Notes: generated from the sequence alone by a model not told the origin. A stretch of 64,000 bases of DNA from Vibrio sp. JPW-9-11-11 (GCF_013369335.1 NZ_SZQJ01000036.1:62001-126000); one strand, 5' to 3'. Numbered from the stretch's first letter, positions 9,802 through 19,559 are shown. Numbers and translations are program-made.

Positions 9802-10809
9802 TTATTTTAGACACGCCTTCACTGTTGCACGTTCGACGAGCGTCGGTTCAAGCTGAACCACTTGAGCTTGATCGCTGTCACCTGCCAGTTTTTTCAAAAC
9901 GGCTTCAACCGCCGCTTTACCTAAGCGATATTTCGGTTGGTGGATAGTCGTTAAAGAGGGGCTCATGAACTTGGCGATATGTATATCATCGTAGCCGATA
10001 ATCGAGAGCTGCTCAGGAATCGCTACACCTTGTTCATTGGCTGCATTGATCACCCCCATCGCCATCATGTCGTTACAAACAAAGATCGCACTTGGCAACG
10101 GCCCTTTCTCTGCCATTTTTTTGAACGCCTCATAGCCGCCTTCACACTCAAAATCAGCCTCGATAATCCAGTCCGATTTAAACTTGAGTCCGGCTTCATT
10201 TAAAGCACGTTTGTAGCCTTCATAACGCATCTGCGCCTGATGTTTAACCAAAGGTCCGGTAATACAGCCGATCTCAGTATGACCAGAGTCAATCAGGTAC
10301 TTCGCCGCCAGATAGCCGCCACGCAAAGAGTTGTCTTGAATCTTATCGCTGGTAAACAGCATGGGGCCCCAGTCCATCACCACAACCGGTATGTCAGGAT
10401 ACTGTTCAAACACATCGATACGCTCTCCCTCGAGCGAAGAGCACATCAAAATTAAGCCATCAACCCGCTTTTGCAATAACGTGTTGATCGATTCTCGCAT
10501 TCGCTGGTTATCCCCTTCAGTATTGCACAGAATGAGGTTATAGCCTTGCTGGTAGCAACTGCGCTCTACCCCTTTCACCACTTCACCAAAGAAAGGGTTG
10601 GTTGACGTCGTTACCAGCATTCCTATGGTTTGAGTTCGGTTTATTTTCAAACTTCGCGCCAACGCCGACGGGCGATAATTGAGCTCTTTCGCAGCCTGAT
10701 TAACCCGCTGTGAGATCTCTTCACTGACATAGCGAGATTTGTTAATGACATGGCTCACCGTTGAGGTCGACACCCCAGCCAGTCGTGCGATATCTTTCAT
10801 TGTTGCCAT
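9802..10809 (-). CDS. rbsR: Ribose operon repressor RbsR
   Basis: This LacI-family repressor controls ribose uptake genes. The N-terminal helix-turn-helix is MKDIARLAGVSTSTVSHVIN, and the periplasmic-binding-protein fold follows to residue 335, close to E. coli RbsR (330). It is the last gene of an rbsD-A-C-B-K-R order, 21 bp after rbsK, which matches the E. coli arrangement. Its likely target is the perfect palindrome at 15842-15861 in front of rbsD, which is very similar to the remembered E. coli RbsR operator. D-ribose is the expected inducer. Confidence 0.92.
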   Translation of the reverse strand: MATMKDIARLAGVSTSTVSHVINKSRYVSEEISQRVNQAAKELNYRPSALARSLKINRTQTIGMLVTTSTNPFFGEVVKGVERSCYQQGYNLILCNTEGDNQRMRESINTLLQKRVDGLILMCSSLEGERIDVFEQYPDIPVVVMDWGPMLFTSDKIQDNSLRGGYLAAKYLIDSGHTEIGCITGPLVKHQAQMRYEGYKRALNEAGLKFKSDWIIEADFECEGGYEAFKKMAEKGPLPSAIFVCNDMMAMGVINAANEQGVAIPEQLSIIGYDDIHIAKFMSPSLTTIHQPKYRLGKAAVEAVLKKLAGDSDQAQVVQLEPTLVERATVKACLK

Positions 10810-10830
10810 GCCGTACTCCCTTACGCCAGA

Positions 10831-11754
10831 TTATTGATTGCGCTCCGCAAGAAAGGCGTCAACTTCAGCACGCGATGGTATCGAGGTTTGAGCCCCAAAG
10901 CGAGTCACAGAGATTGCCGCTGCTGCATGAGCAAATTTAATCGCTGATTCTAAAGGCAAATCCTCAAGTAAACCAGTGACTAATGCCCCATTGAAGGTAT
11001 CACCTGCCGCCGTGGTGTCGAGCGCTTCAACGCGAAACCCTTCAATTAAGTCACCGCGACCATTTTGGCTGAGCCACACTCCTTTGGCGCCTAAGGTAAT
11101 CATGACAATTTCGATGCCCTTACGGTGCAGCACATTGGCCGCCTCTTGAGCACTTTCATTGTCTGTAACCGTTATTCCAGTCAGCACTTCAGCTTCTGTT
11201 TCGTTCGGCGTGATGACATCGATACAAGCGAGTAGCTCATCTGACAACTCACGCGCTGGCGCCGGATTAAGAATCACATTGGTGCGAGCCTGCTTAGCGA
11301 CCTGCGCCGCTTTCTCGATCCCGCATAATGGGGTTTCCAATTGCATGAGCAGATACTTGGCATTGCGAATCGATTCTAAGTCTGGCTCTATCGCGTCTGC
11401 GGTTAGTTTGGCATTAGCCTCAGCGGAAATACAGATGCTGTTTTCACCGCTATCAGACACTTGGATCATCGCGATACCAGTTGGACAGTTCGGCTCCATT
11501 TTCACGCCGCGAATATTGATGTTGTCCATCTTGAAATTTTCACGAATATTGATGCCAAACGCATCATCACCCACGCAGGCAATAAAACCTGTATCAGCCT
11601 TTAAGCGTGCCGCCGCAACCGCTTGATTTGCCCCTTTACCACCCGGAATGACTTGATAGTTGCGACCATGTAACGTCTCGCCAGGGCGAGGAAAAGAAGG
11701 CACTTGAAGAACATGGTCAGCGTTAACACTACCTAAAACCACTAACTTATTCAT
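10831..11754 (-). CDS. rbsK: Ribokinase
   Basis: This PfkB-family kinase makes D-ribose 5-phosphate from ribose and ATP in the cytoplasm. The ATG at 11754, after GAGGAC, gives a 307-residue protein beginning MNKLVVLGSVNADHV, the usual ribokinase start. PfkB signatures are GGKGANQAVAAARL near residue 40 and DTTAAGDTFNGAL near 250, the latter with the catalytic Asp. A longer frame reading upstream through the hairpin region is not needed. It follows rbsB after two strong stem-loops and precedes rbsR. Confidence 0.95.
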   Translation of the reverse strand: MNKLVVLGSVNADHVLQVPSFPRPGETLHGRNYQVIPGGKGANQAVAAARLKADTGFIACVGDDAFGINIRENFKMDNINIRGVKMEPNCPTGIAMIQVSDSGENSICISAEANAKLTADAIEPDLESIRNAKYLLMQLETPLCGIEKAAQVAKQARTNVILNPAPARELSDELLACIDVITPNETEAEVLTGITVTDNESAQEAANVLHRKGIEIVMITLGAKGVWLSQNGRGDLIEGFRVEALDTTAAGDTFNGALVTGLLEDLPLESAIKFAHAAAAISVTRFGAQTSIPSRAEVDAFLAERNQ

Positions 11755-11800
11755 AAGGTTGTCCTCGGCTCGATAGAGCCCAATAGATGTGAACAGGAGA

Positions 11801-11839
11801 AATAGTGATGGACTCTCAGGCACAGAGCCCATCACTATT
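11801..11839 (-). promoter_or_regulatory. Stem-loop 1 between rbsB and rbsK
   Basis: AATAGTGATGG at 11801-11811 and CCATCACTATT at 11829-11839 are perfect inverted arms with extra inner pairing (ACTCT/AGAG). There is no clear U-run after it in the direction of rbsK. It probably stabilises the rbsB mRNA end or weakens read-through (inference). Confidence 0.7.
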
Positions 11840-11840
11840 T

Positions 11841-11880
11841 GCCCTCTTTGCTGCCGACAGATAACCGCAGCAAAGAGGGC
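11841..11880 (-). promoter_or_regulatory. Stem-loop 2 between rbsB and rbsK
   Basis: GCCCTCTTTGCTG at 11841-11853 and its exact complement CAGCAAAGAGGGC at 11868-11880 give a 13-bp stem with a 14-nt loop, starting 11 bp after the rbsB stop codon. It is placed like the 3' hairpins that raise expression of binding-protein genes in ABC operons. It is not a standard terminator because no long U-run follows. Confidence 0.75.
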
Positions 11881-11891
11881 TCCAACGTCAA

Positions 11892-12770
11892 TTACTTAGT
11901 AATCACTTTTAGCGGAACCGGAATGTACGCTTCGACCTGCTCGCCTTTGAGTACTTGGTCTGCAGTTTCGATACCGAGTGCACCAATCAAATCGGGTTGT
12001 TGTGCAATTGTGGCAGACAGCTTACCGCGGTTAACGGCGGCGATACCGTCATCGGTACCATCAAAGCCAACAATCATCACGTCTTTGCCTGATGCTTGCA
12101 CGGCGCGCAGTGCACCCAGTGCCATTTCATCGTTCTGGGCAAATACCGCTTCAACGTCTGGATTAGCCGCAAGCAAGTTTTCCATCACGTTAAGGCCCTT
12201 AGTACGGTCAAAATCGGCAGGCTGGCTCGCCAATACATCCATTTCACTGCCTTTTACCGCATTCATAAAGCCTTCACCACGCTCACGTGCTGCAGACGTA
12301 CCCGCGATACCCTCGAGCTGAATGACTTTGGCTTTCATGCCGACTTTTTCGACAATGAAGTTGCCCGCCATTTCGCCACCCACCACGTTGTCTGACGCAA
12401 TGTGGCTGACCACCTCACCACGACTCGCGCCGCGATCAAGGGTAAGAACAGGAATGTTAGAGCGGTTGGCCATGCGAATTGCGTTTGATACTGCGTCCGA
12501 GTCGGTTGGGTTGATCAAAATCGCTTTAACGCCACGGACGGTTAAATCTTCAACGTTAGAAAGCTCTTTACTCGGGTCGTTTTGCGAGTCCAACACGATC
12601 AGTTCATAACCCAGCTCCTTCGCTCTCGCTTCTGCCCCATCTTTCATGGTGACAAAGAACGGGTTGTTCAGCGTCGACAATACGATGGCCATCGTATCTT
12701 GTGCCTGTGCGGATACAGAAACGGTTGACGAAAGTAGTGCCGCGGAGATAAGAGTTGCGAGTTTTTTCAT
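11892..12770 (-). CDS. rbsB: Ribose-binding periplasmic protein RbsB
   Basis: RbsB captures D-ribose in the periplasm for RbsAC and the Trg-type chemoreceptor pathway. The ATG at 12770, after GGACAGAG, gives a 292-residue precursor with signal peptide [21 protein letters not shown]. The mature start is [17 protein letters not shown], typical of Rbs[16 protein letters not shown] lies in the hinge and sugar-contact region. The length is close to E. coli RbsB (296). Strong stem-loops on both sides (12793-12816 and 11801-11880) fit a gene expressed at a higher level than its neighbours. Confidence 0.95.
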   Translation of the reverse strand: MKKLATLISAALLSSTVSVSAQAQDTMAIVLSTLNNPFFVTMKDGAEARAKELGYELIVLDSQNDPSKELSNVEDLTVRGVKAILINPTDSDAVSNAIRMANRSNIPVLTLDRGASRGEVVSHIASDNVVGGEMAGNFIVEKVGMKAKVIQLEGIAGTSAARERGEGFMNAVKGSEMDVLASQPADFDRTKGLNVMENLLAANPDVEAVFAQNDEMALGALRAVQASGKDVMIVGFDGTDDGIAAVNRGKLSATIAQQPDLIGALGIETADQVLKGEQVEAYIPVPLKVITK

Positions 12771-12792
12771 TTTCTCTGTCCTTGTGTAGGGT

Positions 12793-12816
12793 GGGTCAAG
12801 ACACGTCACTTGACCC
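12793..12816 (-). promoter_or_regulatory. Stem-loop between rbsC and rbsB
   Basis: GGGTCAAG at 12793-12800 and CTTGACCC at 12809-12816 form an 8-bp stem with an 8-nt loop in the 65-bp gap before rbsB. It may block 5'-directed or 3'-directed decay at this joint (inference). Confidence 0.55.
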
Positions 12817-12835
12817 TATTGAGTTTAGTTTTGAT

Positions 12836-13819
12836 TTACTTGTTTTTGTTGTCTACCAGTACCGCCAGCAAAATAACCACTGCTTTAGCAATCATCTGAT
12901 AGTAGGAGGAAACATCGAGTAAGTTGAGGGCATTATTTAAGAAACCAATGATAAGAGCACCGATCAAGGTTCCCATAATGCGGCCCTTGCCGCCCATTAG
13001 ACTGGTGCCCCCCAATACGACGGCCGCGATCGCATCGAGCTCGTAGCCCATACCAGCGGTTGGCTGAGCAGATGAAAGACGCGAAGTCACGATAATCCCG
13101 GCCAAGGCTGCGAGCAGACCACAGATGGCGTAGACGCCAATCTTAACGCGGTCAACGTTGATGCCTGATAAGCGAGTAGCCGATTCATTGCCACCCAGCG
13201 CGTAAACGTAGCGGCCAAAGCGAGTGTGGTTGAGTAAGTACCAAGCCGCAGCAAAGACGATCACCATTAACCACACGGGCACAGGAATACCGAGCGCATA
13301 ACCGGTACCAAACCAAGCAAAGGCGTCCGCCGTTTCGGTAAATCCGGTTGAAATAGGACGACCATCGGTGTAGACCATAGTGACACCACGCAGTAGCGTC
13401 ATCGTCACTAGCGTTGCAATGAACGCCTGCACTTTGCCCTTAGCGATAATAATGCCACTGATCGCGCCTAGCGCCGCACCAGCGAATAGCGCCGTTGGTA
13501 CGGCAATCAACACTGGAACTTCCATGGCAATCAAACTAGCAGCAAATGCACCACATAACGCCAGCACCGAGCCGACACTCAAATCGATCCCTGCGGTTAA
13601 GATAACCAACGTCATACCGACGGCGATAATCGCGTTAACTGATGTCTGACGCAGAATGTTAAGAATATTGTCGACGGTAAAGAAGTTTGGATTTAAGAAT
13701 GAGACAACAACAATCAATAATAGCAACGCAATCAGCGACTTTTGTTCAATTAACCACTCTTTACTAAACAGCTTATTACTGTGGGACGTATTTGTTTTGC
13801 TCATGGTATCGGTACTCAT
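12836..13819 (-). CDS. rbsC: Ribose ABC transporter permease RbsC
   Basis: This inner-membrane permease of the ribose importer has 327 residues with many hydrophobic segments from about 30 onward. The family motif [18 protein letters not shown] near residue 210 is the cytoplasmic loop that contacts RbsA. The ATG at 13819 overlaps the rbsA end by 4 bp, which indicates translational coupling. E. coli RbsC is about 321 residues. Confidence 0.94.
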   Translation of the reverse strand: MSTDTMSKTNTSHSNKLFSKEWLIEQKSLIALLLLIVVVSFLNPNFFTVDNILNILRQTSVNAIIAVGMTLVILTAGIDLSVGSVLALCGAFAASLIAMEVPVLIAVPTALFAGAALGAISGIIIAKGKVQAFIATLVTMTLLRGVTMVYTDGRPISTGFTETADAFAWFGTGYALGIPVPVWLMVIVFAAAWYLLNHTRFGRYVYALGGNESATRLSGINVDRVKIGVYAICGLLAALAGIIVTSRLSSAQPTAGMGYELDAIAAVVLGGTSLMGGKGRIMGTLIGALIIGFLNNALNLLDVSSYYQMIAKAVVILLAVLVDNKNK

Positions 13820-15321
13820 GCGGCTTCCTCATTAATCATTTTGCCTACAGCACAGGCGAGTAGTTTTTCTTGGTCAGCGTCTTTGGCATCAAATTCTCCG
13901 CTGATCCGTCCTTCGTGCATCACCATAATGCGGTCACTCATGCCGAGCACTTCAGGCATTTCTGAAGAGACCAAAATGATGCTCATGCCATCAGCTTTGA
14001 ACTTATTGATCAGTTGGTAGATTTCTTTCTTGGCACCGACATCCACGCCTCGGGTCGGTTCGTCTAAAATCAAGACTTTCGGCTTTGTCATCAAGCCCTT
14101 AGCGATAGCGACTTTCTGCTGGTTACCGCCCGATAAGTTGCCAATGATTTGGTCACGTGTTGGTGTTTTAATATTGAATAGATTAATGAAGTCCTCGACT
14201 GCAATCACTTCATCGTTGTGCTGGATTCGACCACCTTTAGTCAGTTTATCGAGCGCACAAAGCGACATATTCTCTTTAACCGATAGCCCTAAAATTAAAC
14301 CATCGCCTTTGCGATCTTCGGAAATATAAGCAATACCATTGGCCAAGCCATCTTGAGGGGAAACGGGGTTGATAGTCTTTCCGTCTAAATTGATCACGCC
14401 GCGCGCACTAGGCAGAGCGCCATAAAGCACCTTCATTAACTCAGTGCGTCCAGCCCCCATCAAGCCGGACACGCCAAGGATCTCACCTCGTTTAAGCGTG
14501 AAGCTGACATCGTCAACCCCCGACCCAGTCAATCCAATGACCTCTAGACAGGTTTCACCATGGCGGACATCGATGCGCGGATACTGCTCATCCAACTTAC
14601 GACCAACCATCATCTCAATCAGGCCATCTTCATCGGTATCGCTTACTAAGCATTGACCAATAAATTTTCCATCACGCAATACGGTAATATCGTCACAAAT
14701 CTCGAAAATCTCTTTCAAACGGTGCGAGATATACACAATGCCACAACCTTGATCGCGCAGTTCGTTGATAACCGCAAACAGAGACTCGGTTTCGGTATCC
14801 GTTAATGCGTCTGTCGGCTCATCCATGATGATGACTTTGGATTCGAACGACAGCGCTTTGGCAATTTCCACCATCTGCTGCTCACCAAGGCTCAAATCAC
14901 CGAGCAAGGTCTTTGAGCTGTGCTTAACGTTAAGGCGCGCGAGTAGCTTGTCCGCTTCGGCATACATGTGTTGCCATTGAATACCACCAAACGCGTTGGT
15001 AAATTCTCGGCCTAAGAAAATGTTTTCTGCGATGGTGAGTTCGGGGATAAGGTTCAGCTCCTGGTGGATAATGCTGATACCCGCTTGCTGCGAGTCACGT
15101 GGACTGTTGAACGACGCAGGTTGGCCTTGGTAGTGAATGCTGCCAGCATCTAATGTGTAGATGCCCGTTAACACTTTCATCAGCGTCGATTTTCCAGCAC
15201 CGTTTTCGCCCAGTAGCGCCATGACGCGGCCGGGGTAAACATTGAGGCTCGCTTTGTCTAAGGCTTTCACTCCGGGGAACGCCTTTTCAATTGAACTCAG
15301 CTGTAGTATGGCTTGAGTCAT
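13816..15321 (-). CDS. rbsA: Ribose ABC transporter ATP-binding protein RbsA
   Basis: This double ATPase drives ribose import. The ATG at 15321 after GGAAGGAAAC gives 501 residues, the same length as E. coli RbsA. The first cassette has Walker [12 protein letters not shown], signature [15 protein letters not shown] and Walker [12 protein letters not shown]. The second cassette has the reduced Walker A-like [10 protein letters not shown], signature [15 protein letters not shown] and Walker [13 protein letters not shown]. The degenerate second P-loop is normal for sugar-type double ATPases. It overlaps rbsC by 4 bp. Confidence 0.95.
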   Translation of the reverse strand: MTQAILQLSSIEKAFPGVKALDKASLNVYPGRVMALLGENGAGKSTLMKVLTGIYTLDAGSIHYQGQPASFNSPRDSQQAGISIIHQELNLIPELTIAENIFLGREFTNAFGGIQWQHMYAEADKLLARLNVKHSSKTLLGDLSLGEQQMVEIAKALSFESKVIIMDEPTDALTDTETESLFAVINELRDQGCGIVYISHRLKEIFEICDDITVLRDGKFIGQCLVSDTDEDGLIEMMVGRKLDEQYPRIDVRHGETCLEVIGLTGSGVDDVSFTLKRGEILGVSGLMGAGRTELMKVLYGALPSARGVINLDGKTINPVSPQDGLANGIAYISEDRKGDGLILGLSVKENMSLCALDKLTKGGRIQHNDEVIAVEDFINLFNIKTPTRDQIIGNLSGGNQQKVAIAKGLMTKPKVLILDEPTRGVDVGAKKEIYQLINKFKADGMSIILVSSEMPEVLGMSDRIMVMHEGRISGEFDAKDADQEKLLACAVGKMINEEAA

Positions 15322-15345
15322 AGTGTTTCCTTCCTGTTGCGCCAT

Positions 15346-15765
15346 CTAAAACACAACGCCAGCTTGAAAAATGACGTTCGCGTATGGGGTAAATTCGCCA
15401 GTGCGCACTACAGCGCGACTTTGTCCTGTACGTGCTTTAAAGGCCTCATGACTGACATATTGGATTGCAATGTCTTTGCCTGTCGATTCGCTTTCTGCAG
15501 CCAGCTCTTTGAGGAGTGCCTCATGGTGAGTTGGGCTGACCGATTTAAATTCTTCGGCGAGGATCACCCCTTCAATCTGTGATTCAGACAAGATCACTCG
15601 TACAGTTTCTAGAAATGCGGGCACACCATGAGTCAGTGCCAAGTCGATACGCTGCACCTGCGCCGGGATCGGTAACCCCGCATCACAGATCGTGATTTCG
15701 TCAGTATGACCGAGCGTGGCAATCAAATAGGACAGCTCTGAATTTAATAGCGTGTGTTTTTTCAT
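15346..15765 (-). CDS. rbsD: D-ribose pyranase RbsD
   Basis: RbsD interconverts the pyranose and furanose forms of ribose. The ATG at 15765 gives 139 residues, the E. coli length, starting MKKHTLLNSELSYLIATLGHTDEI. The conserved His and Asp of the active site lie in this block (GHTDEI, DAGLPIP). It is the first gene of the operon, with its promoter and the RbsR palindrome in the 100 bp upstream. Confidence 0.94.
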   Translation of the reverse strand: MKKHTLLNSELSYLIATLGHTDEITICDAGLPIPAQVQRIDLALTHGVPAFLETVRVILSESQIEGVILAEEFKSVSPTHHEALLKELAAESESTGKDIAIQYVSHEAFKARTGQSRAVVRTGEFTPYANVIFQAGVVF

Positions 15766-15841
15766 CTCATCGACCTTCAAAAATAGACGTTTGTTCAAGA
15801 GTGAGTGTTGCGTGTTATCGACTGAATTACTGAGAAAACAC

Positions 15842-15861
15842 TCATCGAAACGTTTCGATGA
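15842..15861. promoter_or_regulatory. RbsR operator upstream of rbsD
   Basis: TCATCGAAACGTTTCGATGA is a perfect 20-bp palindrome with the central CGAAACGTTTCG core typical of LacI-family sites. It differs from the E. coli rbs operator I remember only in the outer bases. It lies 77 bp before the rbsD start codon. Confidence 0.85.
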
Positions 15862-16071
15862 AATAATAATAGCTGGTTTTATTTATGCGAGTCGTGGTTA
15901 ACAAGATTGTGAATTGGATCTTTTTCGTGCAAAGAAGTCATTATAATGAAGTGATCGCCGTCACTGATTGATACTATTATCAGTGACGGTAAACGAAAAA
16001 TTTACCCACTTCGAACACATCTAAGCGGTGATAAACGCTATAGTGTCGTCAAAATGATATGGACCCAAACA

Positions 16072-16335
16072 ATGAACAACAGACTACTCGCAATCGGTGC
16101 AATTTTTTTGTTTAGCGGCTGCCAACAAGAGGTGGGAACGCAAGCATGGTGTGACACCATGGCGACAACAAACAAGGGGCAATGGAGCGCACAAAACGCC
16201 GTTGATTATACCAAGCACTGCATTTTACTTGATGCCGTCGGCAGTGAAGCATGGTGCAAAGATTTAGAGCAAAAATCTAGAGGCGATTGGAGCGCCAACG
16301 ATGCCACAAGCTATGCCAAACACTGCGTGTTTTGA
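16072..16335 (+). CDS. DUF3012-type small lipoprotein with duplicated motif
   Basis: This is an 87-residue predicted lipoprotein. A hydrophobic start (MNNRLLAIGAIFLFSGC) ends in a lipobox, so Cys17 should be lipidated. The rest holds two copies of a roughly 30-residue unit: AWCDTMATTNKGQWSAQNA...YTKHC and AWCKDLEQKSRGDWSANDA...YAKHC, each with two Cys. The second unit matches the DUF3012 proteins common in vibrios, which usually carry one copy. The ATG at 16072 is preferred over an in-frame ATG 18 bp upstream because it begins at the signal peptide. The function is unknown. Confidence 0.8.
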   Translation: MNNRLLAIGAIFLFSGCQQEVGTQAWCDTMATTNKGQWSAQNAVDYTKHCILLDAVGSEAWCKDLEQKSRGDWSANDATSYAKHCVF

Positions 16336-16351
16336 GGCAGAGGACAATAGA

Positions 16352-16376
16352 AAAGGCCTGGGCAGGCCAGACCTTT
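16352..16376. terminator. Terminator between convergent DUF3012 and VpsT-like genes
   Basis: AAAGGCCTGG pairs with CCAGACCTTT with one mismatch on the plus strand, and with only a G-U wobble on the minus strand, where it is followed by TTTT. It probably serves mainly the minus-strand regulator gene. Confidence 0.75.
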
Positions 16377-16405
16377 ATCAAGTTATTGACTGTTGAGTCT
16401 TGGGG

Positions 16406-17074
16406 TTAAACACGCTCTTCAAGAGAAATATTGTTGTTCGCCCACAGCAGTGCTTGCAAACGGTTTTTGGCGTTGATCTTTTTGAAGATATTATGCAAGT
16501 GAGTTTTGACGGTATTCTCACTGACAAACAGTTCATCAGCGATTTCAATATTCGACGCTCCATGCCCAAGTAAACGCATGATCTCTTTTTCGCGTTTTGT
16601 CAGGTTGGCGTAGGCTTGTGAAGTGGTCACAGTGTTGGCACAGCGGAAGTGTTCAATATAGTCCTGAGCCACTTTGCGAGATAGCCACATTTCATCTTGC
16701 ATCACTTTTTCCATGCCTTTGAGCAGCAATGGCAGTTCATCATCGAGATAAAACACCCCTACCAAGTTACGCCATTTGAATAGCTCGCTTGAGGGCGCAT
16801 CCGCCGGGCAATTAAACACGATTTCTTTCACCGCCGTTTGACTCTGCCCTTTGGCAAAGTGGTAGCTTTCAAACTTATCGCCATCAAGATAGTGGTAATC
16901 AATAAGTACTAAGTTGCCTAGTATCGACTCGCCTGGTACACAGTTTTTCAGTGAGTCGGCGGTCACAATCGCCACCTGCAGATCTAGCCCTTTCTCCAAT
17001 GAATCCTTTAGTAGTTTTGATTGCATGCTCACATCAGAAACGAGTGTAACTTTATAGATGTCATTGCTAGCCAT
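16406..17074 (-). CDS. LuxR/CsgD-family regulator, VpsT-like, likely c-di-GMP responsive
   Basis: This 222-residue transcription factor has an atypical receiver domain and a C-terminal LuxR helix-turn-helix (LTKREKEIMRLLGHGASNIE, then SENTVKTHLHNIFKKI). Residues 130-133 read WLSR, which fits the W[F/L/M][T/S]R c-di-GMP-binding motif described for VpsT. VpsT relatives control biofilm matrix genes. The ATG at 17074 follows AGGGATC; a TTG start 18 bp upstream is less likely. It could regulate the polysaccharide genes elsewhere in the window, but nothing in the sequence proves that. Confidence 0.85.
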   Translation of the reverse strand: MASNDIYKVTLVSDVSMQSKLLKDSLEKGLDLQVAIVTADSLKNCVPGESILGNLVLIDYHYLDGDKFESYHFAKGQSQTAVKEIVFNCPADAPSSELFKWRNLVGVFYLDDELPLLLKGMEKVMQDEMWLSRKVAQDYIEHFRCANTVTTSQAYANLTKREKEIMRLLGHGASNIEIADELFVSENTVKTHLHNIFKKINAKNRLQALLWANNNISLEERV

Positions 17075-17227
17075 AACGTTGATCCCTGCCAAAAGTAACT
17101 GTCAAACTAAACCTATCTTCTCACAGAGAATAGTCAACAGGTTGATTACTCTCACTCAACAAGGAAATACAATAAAAATAATTAATTTCAAAAGGTTAAG
17201 TTGACATTCTCATTTATAAGAAGCGTA

Positions 17228-18235
17228 TTAACTTACCCAAAGTCGAGCACGCGAATACGCCACAAGCACTAAGACTATCAGTGTGGAGAGAGGTAACGAT
17301 CCTCCACCACCACCTCCCGATTGTGGGGCGGTTGACTCACTCCCTCCTGTATCATTATTGATCAATACACGAACCCCATTGCGCGTCTCTACATAAGCTT
17401 TTGGTGTTTCTTGACCGGTAATAACTCGCGAAATCCAACTTTGATAATCGTAAACATCGGTAAATACCGACGTCACGTTGACACTCGCGTCGCCACAAGG
17501 CTCGGGGCCAAAGCTGGTGATACCAATTTGCACATATTGTCCCCCGGTTGACCAGTAAACAGGCCCGCCTGAGTCACCGCTACAGGTAGCATTTTTGTAC
17601 GTAGCGCCAGTCGGAACTGGACCGTCAAAACAAAGCTGGCTTGATGATATCTTACTGCCGAATACCGCTTGGCAATCCGTTGTATTTACATAGGTCAATG
17701 AGGTCTCTAATAACTGGGTTCCACCAGGGGTATTGTCCTCGATGTACCCATGTCCTACCGCTTTGTAATCAGCGTTAGTCGCGAAGGTGTTGTTGACAGA
17801 GGTATTAAGCAGCGAAGAGTAGTCGCTGACCGCCAGCGGCGATTCCAATTTGATGATCGCGATGTCGTTTGGCCAACGCTCTAGCTCAGAGTCTAGATAG
17901 CTGTCCGGATAGTAAAAAGCTTGCGCCTTAGCTTGTTGATTTGAGAGAAAATTACTCTCATCCTCTAATTGTGGAGCCACAACTGTGTAAAGCATCAGAT
18001 TATTGTCGGCGTATATGCAGTGCGCCGCCGTGAGTACGTATTGCGAGTTGATCATGGTCGCGCCGCAATAAGCCGATGCACTGTAGGTGTTACCATTTCG
18101 ATAAAAAAGACTGGCGAAAGACGGGTAATCAGAAATATCGGCATTAGAGCCATTGACAATATAGGGTTTCACGTCGACCGCATATGCGCTGGCGGGCACT
18201 AGTATCAACAACAAGCAGTAAAAGATACGACTCAT
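17228..18235 (-). CDS. Secreted trypsin-like serine protease with GlyGly-CTERM tail
   Basis: This 335-residue precursor has signal peptide MSRIFYCLLLILVPASAYA and a chymotrypsin-fold domain. The catalytic triad is visible as His72 (TAAHC), Asp124 (NDIAIIKL) and Ser222 (CSGDSGGPV). A proline- and glycine-rich linker leads to a run of six Gly (about 307-313), a hydrophobic stretch and a basic end. This is the GlyGly-CTERM pattern processed by rhombosortase in type II-secretion bacteria, as in the Vibrio Ves proteases. The exact Ves orthologue cannot be named here. It stands alone between two minus-strand units. Confidence 0.9.
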   Translation of the reverse strand: MSRIFYCLLLILVPASAYAVDVKPYIVNGSNADISDYPSFASLFYRNGNTYSASAYCGATMINSQYVLTAAHCIYADNNLMLYTVVAPQLEDESNFLSNQQAKAQAFYYPDSYLDSELERWPNDIAIIKLESPLAVSDYSSLLNTSVNNTFATNADYKAVGHGYIEDNTPGGTQLLETSLTYVNTTDCQAVFGSKISSSQLCFDGPVPTGATYKNATCSGDSGGPVYWSTGGQYVQIGITSFGPEPCGDASVNVTSVFTDVYDYQSWISRVITGQETPKAYVETRNGVRVLINNDTGGSESTAPQSGGGGGGSLPLSTLIVLVLVAYSRARLWVS

Positions 18236-18350
18236 AACAACATCCTGGCTTAAAACTACAAATTAAGTTTAGTTTACGTCAAACTCGATGATTGAGTTCA
18301 TAACACTCTAACCACAATCAGACAACTAAATGAGTATCCATTAACAAAAA

Positions 18351-18373
18351 AAACCTCTCGAATCGAGAGGTTT
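18351..18373 (-). terminator. gcvT terminator
   Basis: AAACCTCTCGA and TCGAGAGGTTT form a perfect stem around one base, with an A-run beyond that becomes a U-run on the minus strand. It lies 31 bp after the gcvT stop codon. Confidence 0.88.
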
Positions 18374-18403
18374 AAGATTTATATAACGTTTCGTTGCAAA
18401 TAA

Positions 18404-19522
18404 CTAGCCACGGTAATAACGCTGTGGCACGAATGGCATTTTCGCCACCGTCATCGGTAGCTTCTTACCACGCACGTCGGCAAACAGTTCAGTGTCAATA
18501 GCAGCAAGATCGGCGCGCACATAAGCCATAGAAACAGGCTTGCCTGCGTTTGGACCAGCAGTACCACTAGTAACAATGCCCACTTTGTTATCATCAGCAT
18601 CGAACAGCTCGGTCCCTTCACGTACTGGCGCTTTGGTTTGACCAACCAGACCAATACGCTTGCGCGTCACATCTTTAGTGTCGATCTGCTTAAGAATGAT
18701 CTCTGCCCCTGGGAAACCGCCTTCGCGTTCACCGCCAAGTCGACGTACCTTCTGAATCCCCCAAAGCAAACTTGCTTCCACTGGGGTTGTCGTTGTGTCG
18801 AGATCGTGACCATATAAACATAAACCACACTCAAGGCGTAAAGAATCACGAGCGCCAAGACCAATCCACTCTACTTCTACTTCCGCCGTTAACTTTTGCG
18901 CCAGTTCCTGTGCATGCGTGTTAGGTACTGAGATTTCGTAACCATCTTCACCAGTGTAACCACTGCGGCTAACAATGCACTCAACGCCTAAGATCTCTAA
19001 CTTCTTCACATCCATAAATAACATGTCTGCGACTTGTGGATTGAATCTTTTTAGTACATCAACGGCTTTAGGGCCTTGCAATGCGAGTAATGCTCGGTCA
19101 TCAATGACTTCAAGCTCAACGCCCGAAGGTAAATGCGCTTCTAGATGGTTAATGTCTTGATCTTTACACGCTGCATTCACCACCACAAAAAGATGATCGC
19201 CCAAATTAGCCACCATCAGGTCGTCCATGATGCCGCCTTGATCGTTGGTGAAAAACGCATAGCGCTGGTTGCCCGACGGAAGATCGATAATATCAACTGG
19301 AACCAATGACTCTAAAAACGCTGATGCACCCTCACCATGTAAACGCAGTTGCCCCATGTGCGATACATCAAATAAACCAGCCGCATCGCGCGTGTGTAAG
19401 TGCTCTTTCTTTACGCCAAGTTTGTATTGGACAGGCATATCGTAGCCAGCGAAAGGAACCATCTTCGCACCAGCTTCAATGTGCAGCGCGTGTAGAGGGG
19501 TTTTGAGTAGATCTTGAGTCAT
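18404..19522 (-). CDS. gcvT: Glycine cleavage system T protein (aminomethyltransferase)
   Basis: GcvT transfers the one-carbon unit from the aminomethyl-lipoyl group of GcvH to tetrahydrofolate, releasing ammonia. I choose the ATG at 19522, seven bases after GGAG, giving 372 residues beginning MTQDLLKTPLHALH. Motifs include PFAGYDMPVQY, DVSHMGQ and the SRSGYTGEDGYEI folate-site block with its conserved Asp. E. coli GcvT is 364 residues. It is transcribed away from glyA-gcvH-gcvP with the XRE-cupin regulator between. A palindrome shared with the glyA promoter lies 38 bp upstream of its start. Confidence 0.95.
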   Translation of the reverse strand: MTQDLLKTPLHALHIEAGAKMVPFAGYDMPVQYKLGVKKEHLHTRDAAGLFDVSHMGQLRLHGEGASAFLESLVPVDIIDLPSGNQRYAFFTNDQGGIMDDLMVANLGDHLFVVVNAACKDQDINHLEAHLPSGVELEVIDDRALLALQGPKAVDVLKRFNPQVADMLFMDVKKLEILGVECIVSRSGYTGEDGYEISVPNTHAQELAQKLTAEVEVEWIGLGARDSLRLECGLCLYGHDLDTTTTPVEASLLWGIQKVRRLGGEREGGFPGAEIILKQIDTKDVTRKRIGLVGQTKAPVREGTELFDADDNKVGIVTSGTAGPNAGKPVSMAYVRADLAAIDTELFADVRGKKLPMTVAKMPFVPQRYYRG

Positions 19523-19559
19523 TGTCGTCTCCATTTTATCAGGTTCGTTTTCCATGCAA

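Noticed and set aside
15900-15960. CRP site upstream of rbsD
   Set aside because: A TTGTGAATTGGATC stretch has only one good half-site; too weak to report as a feature.
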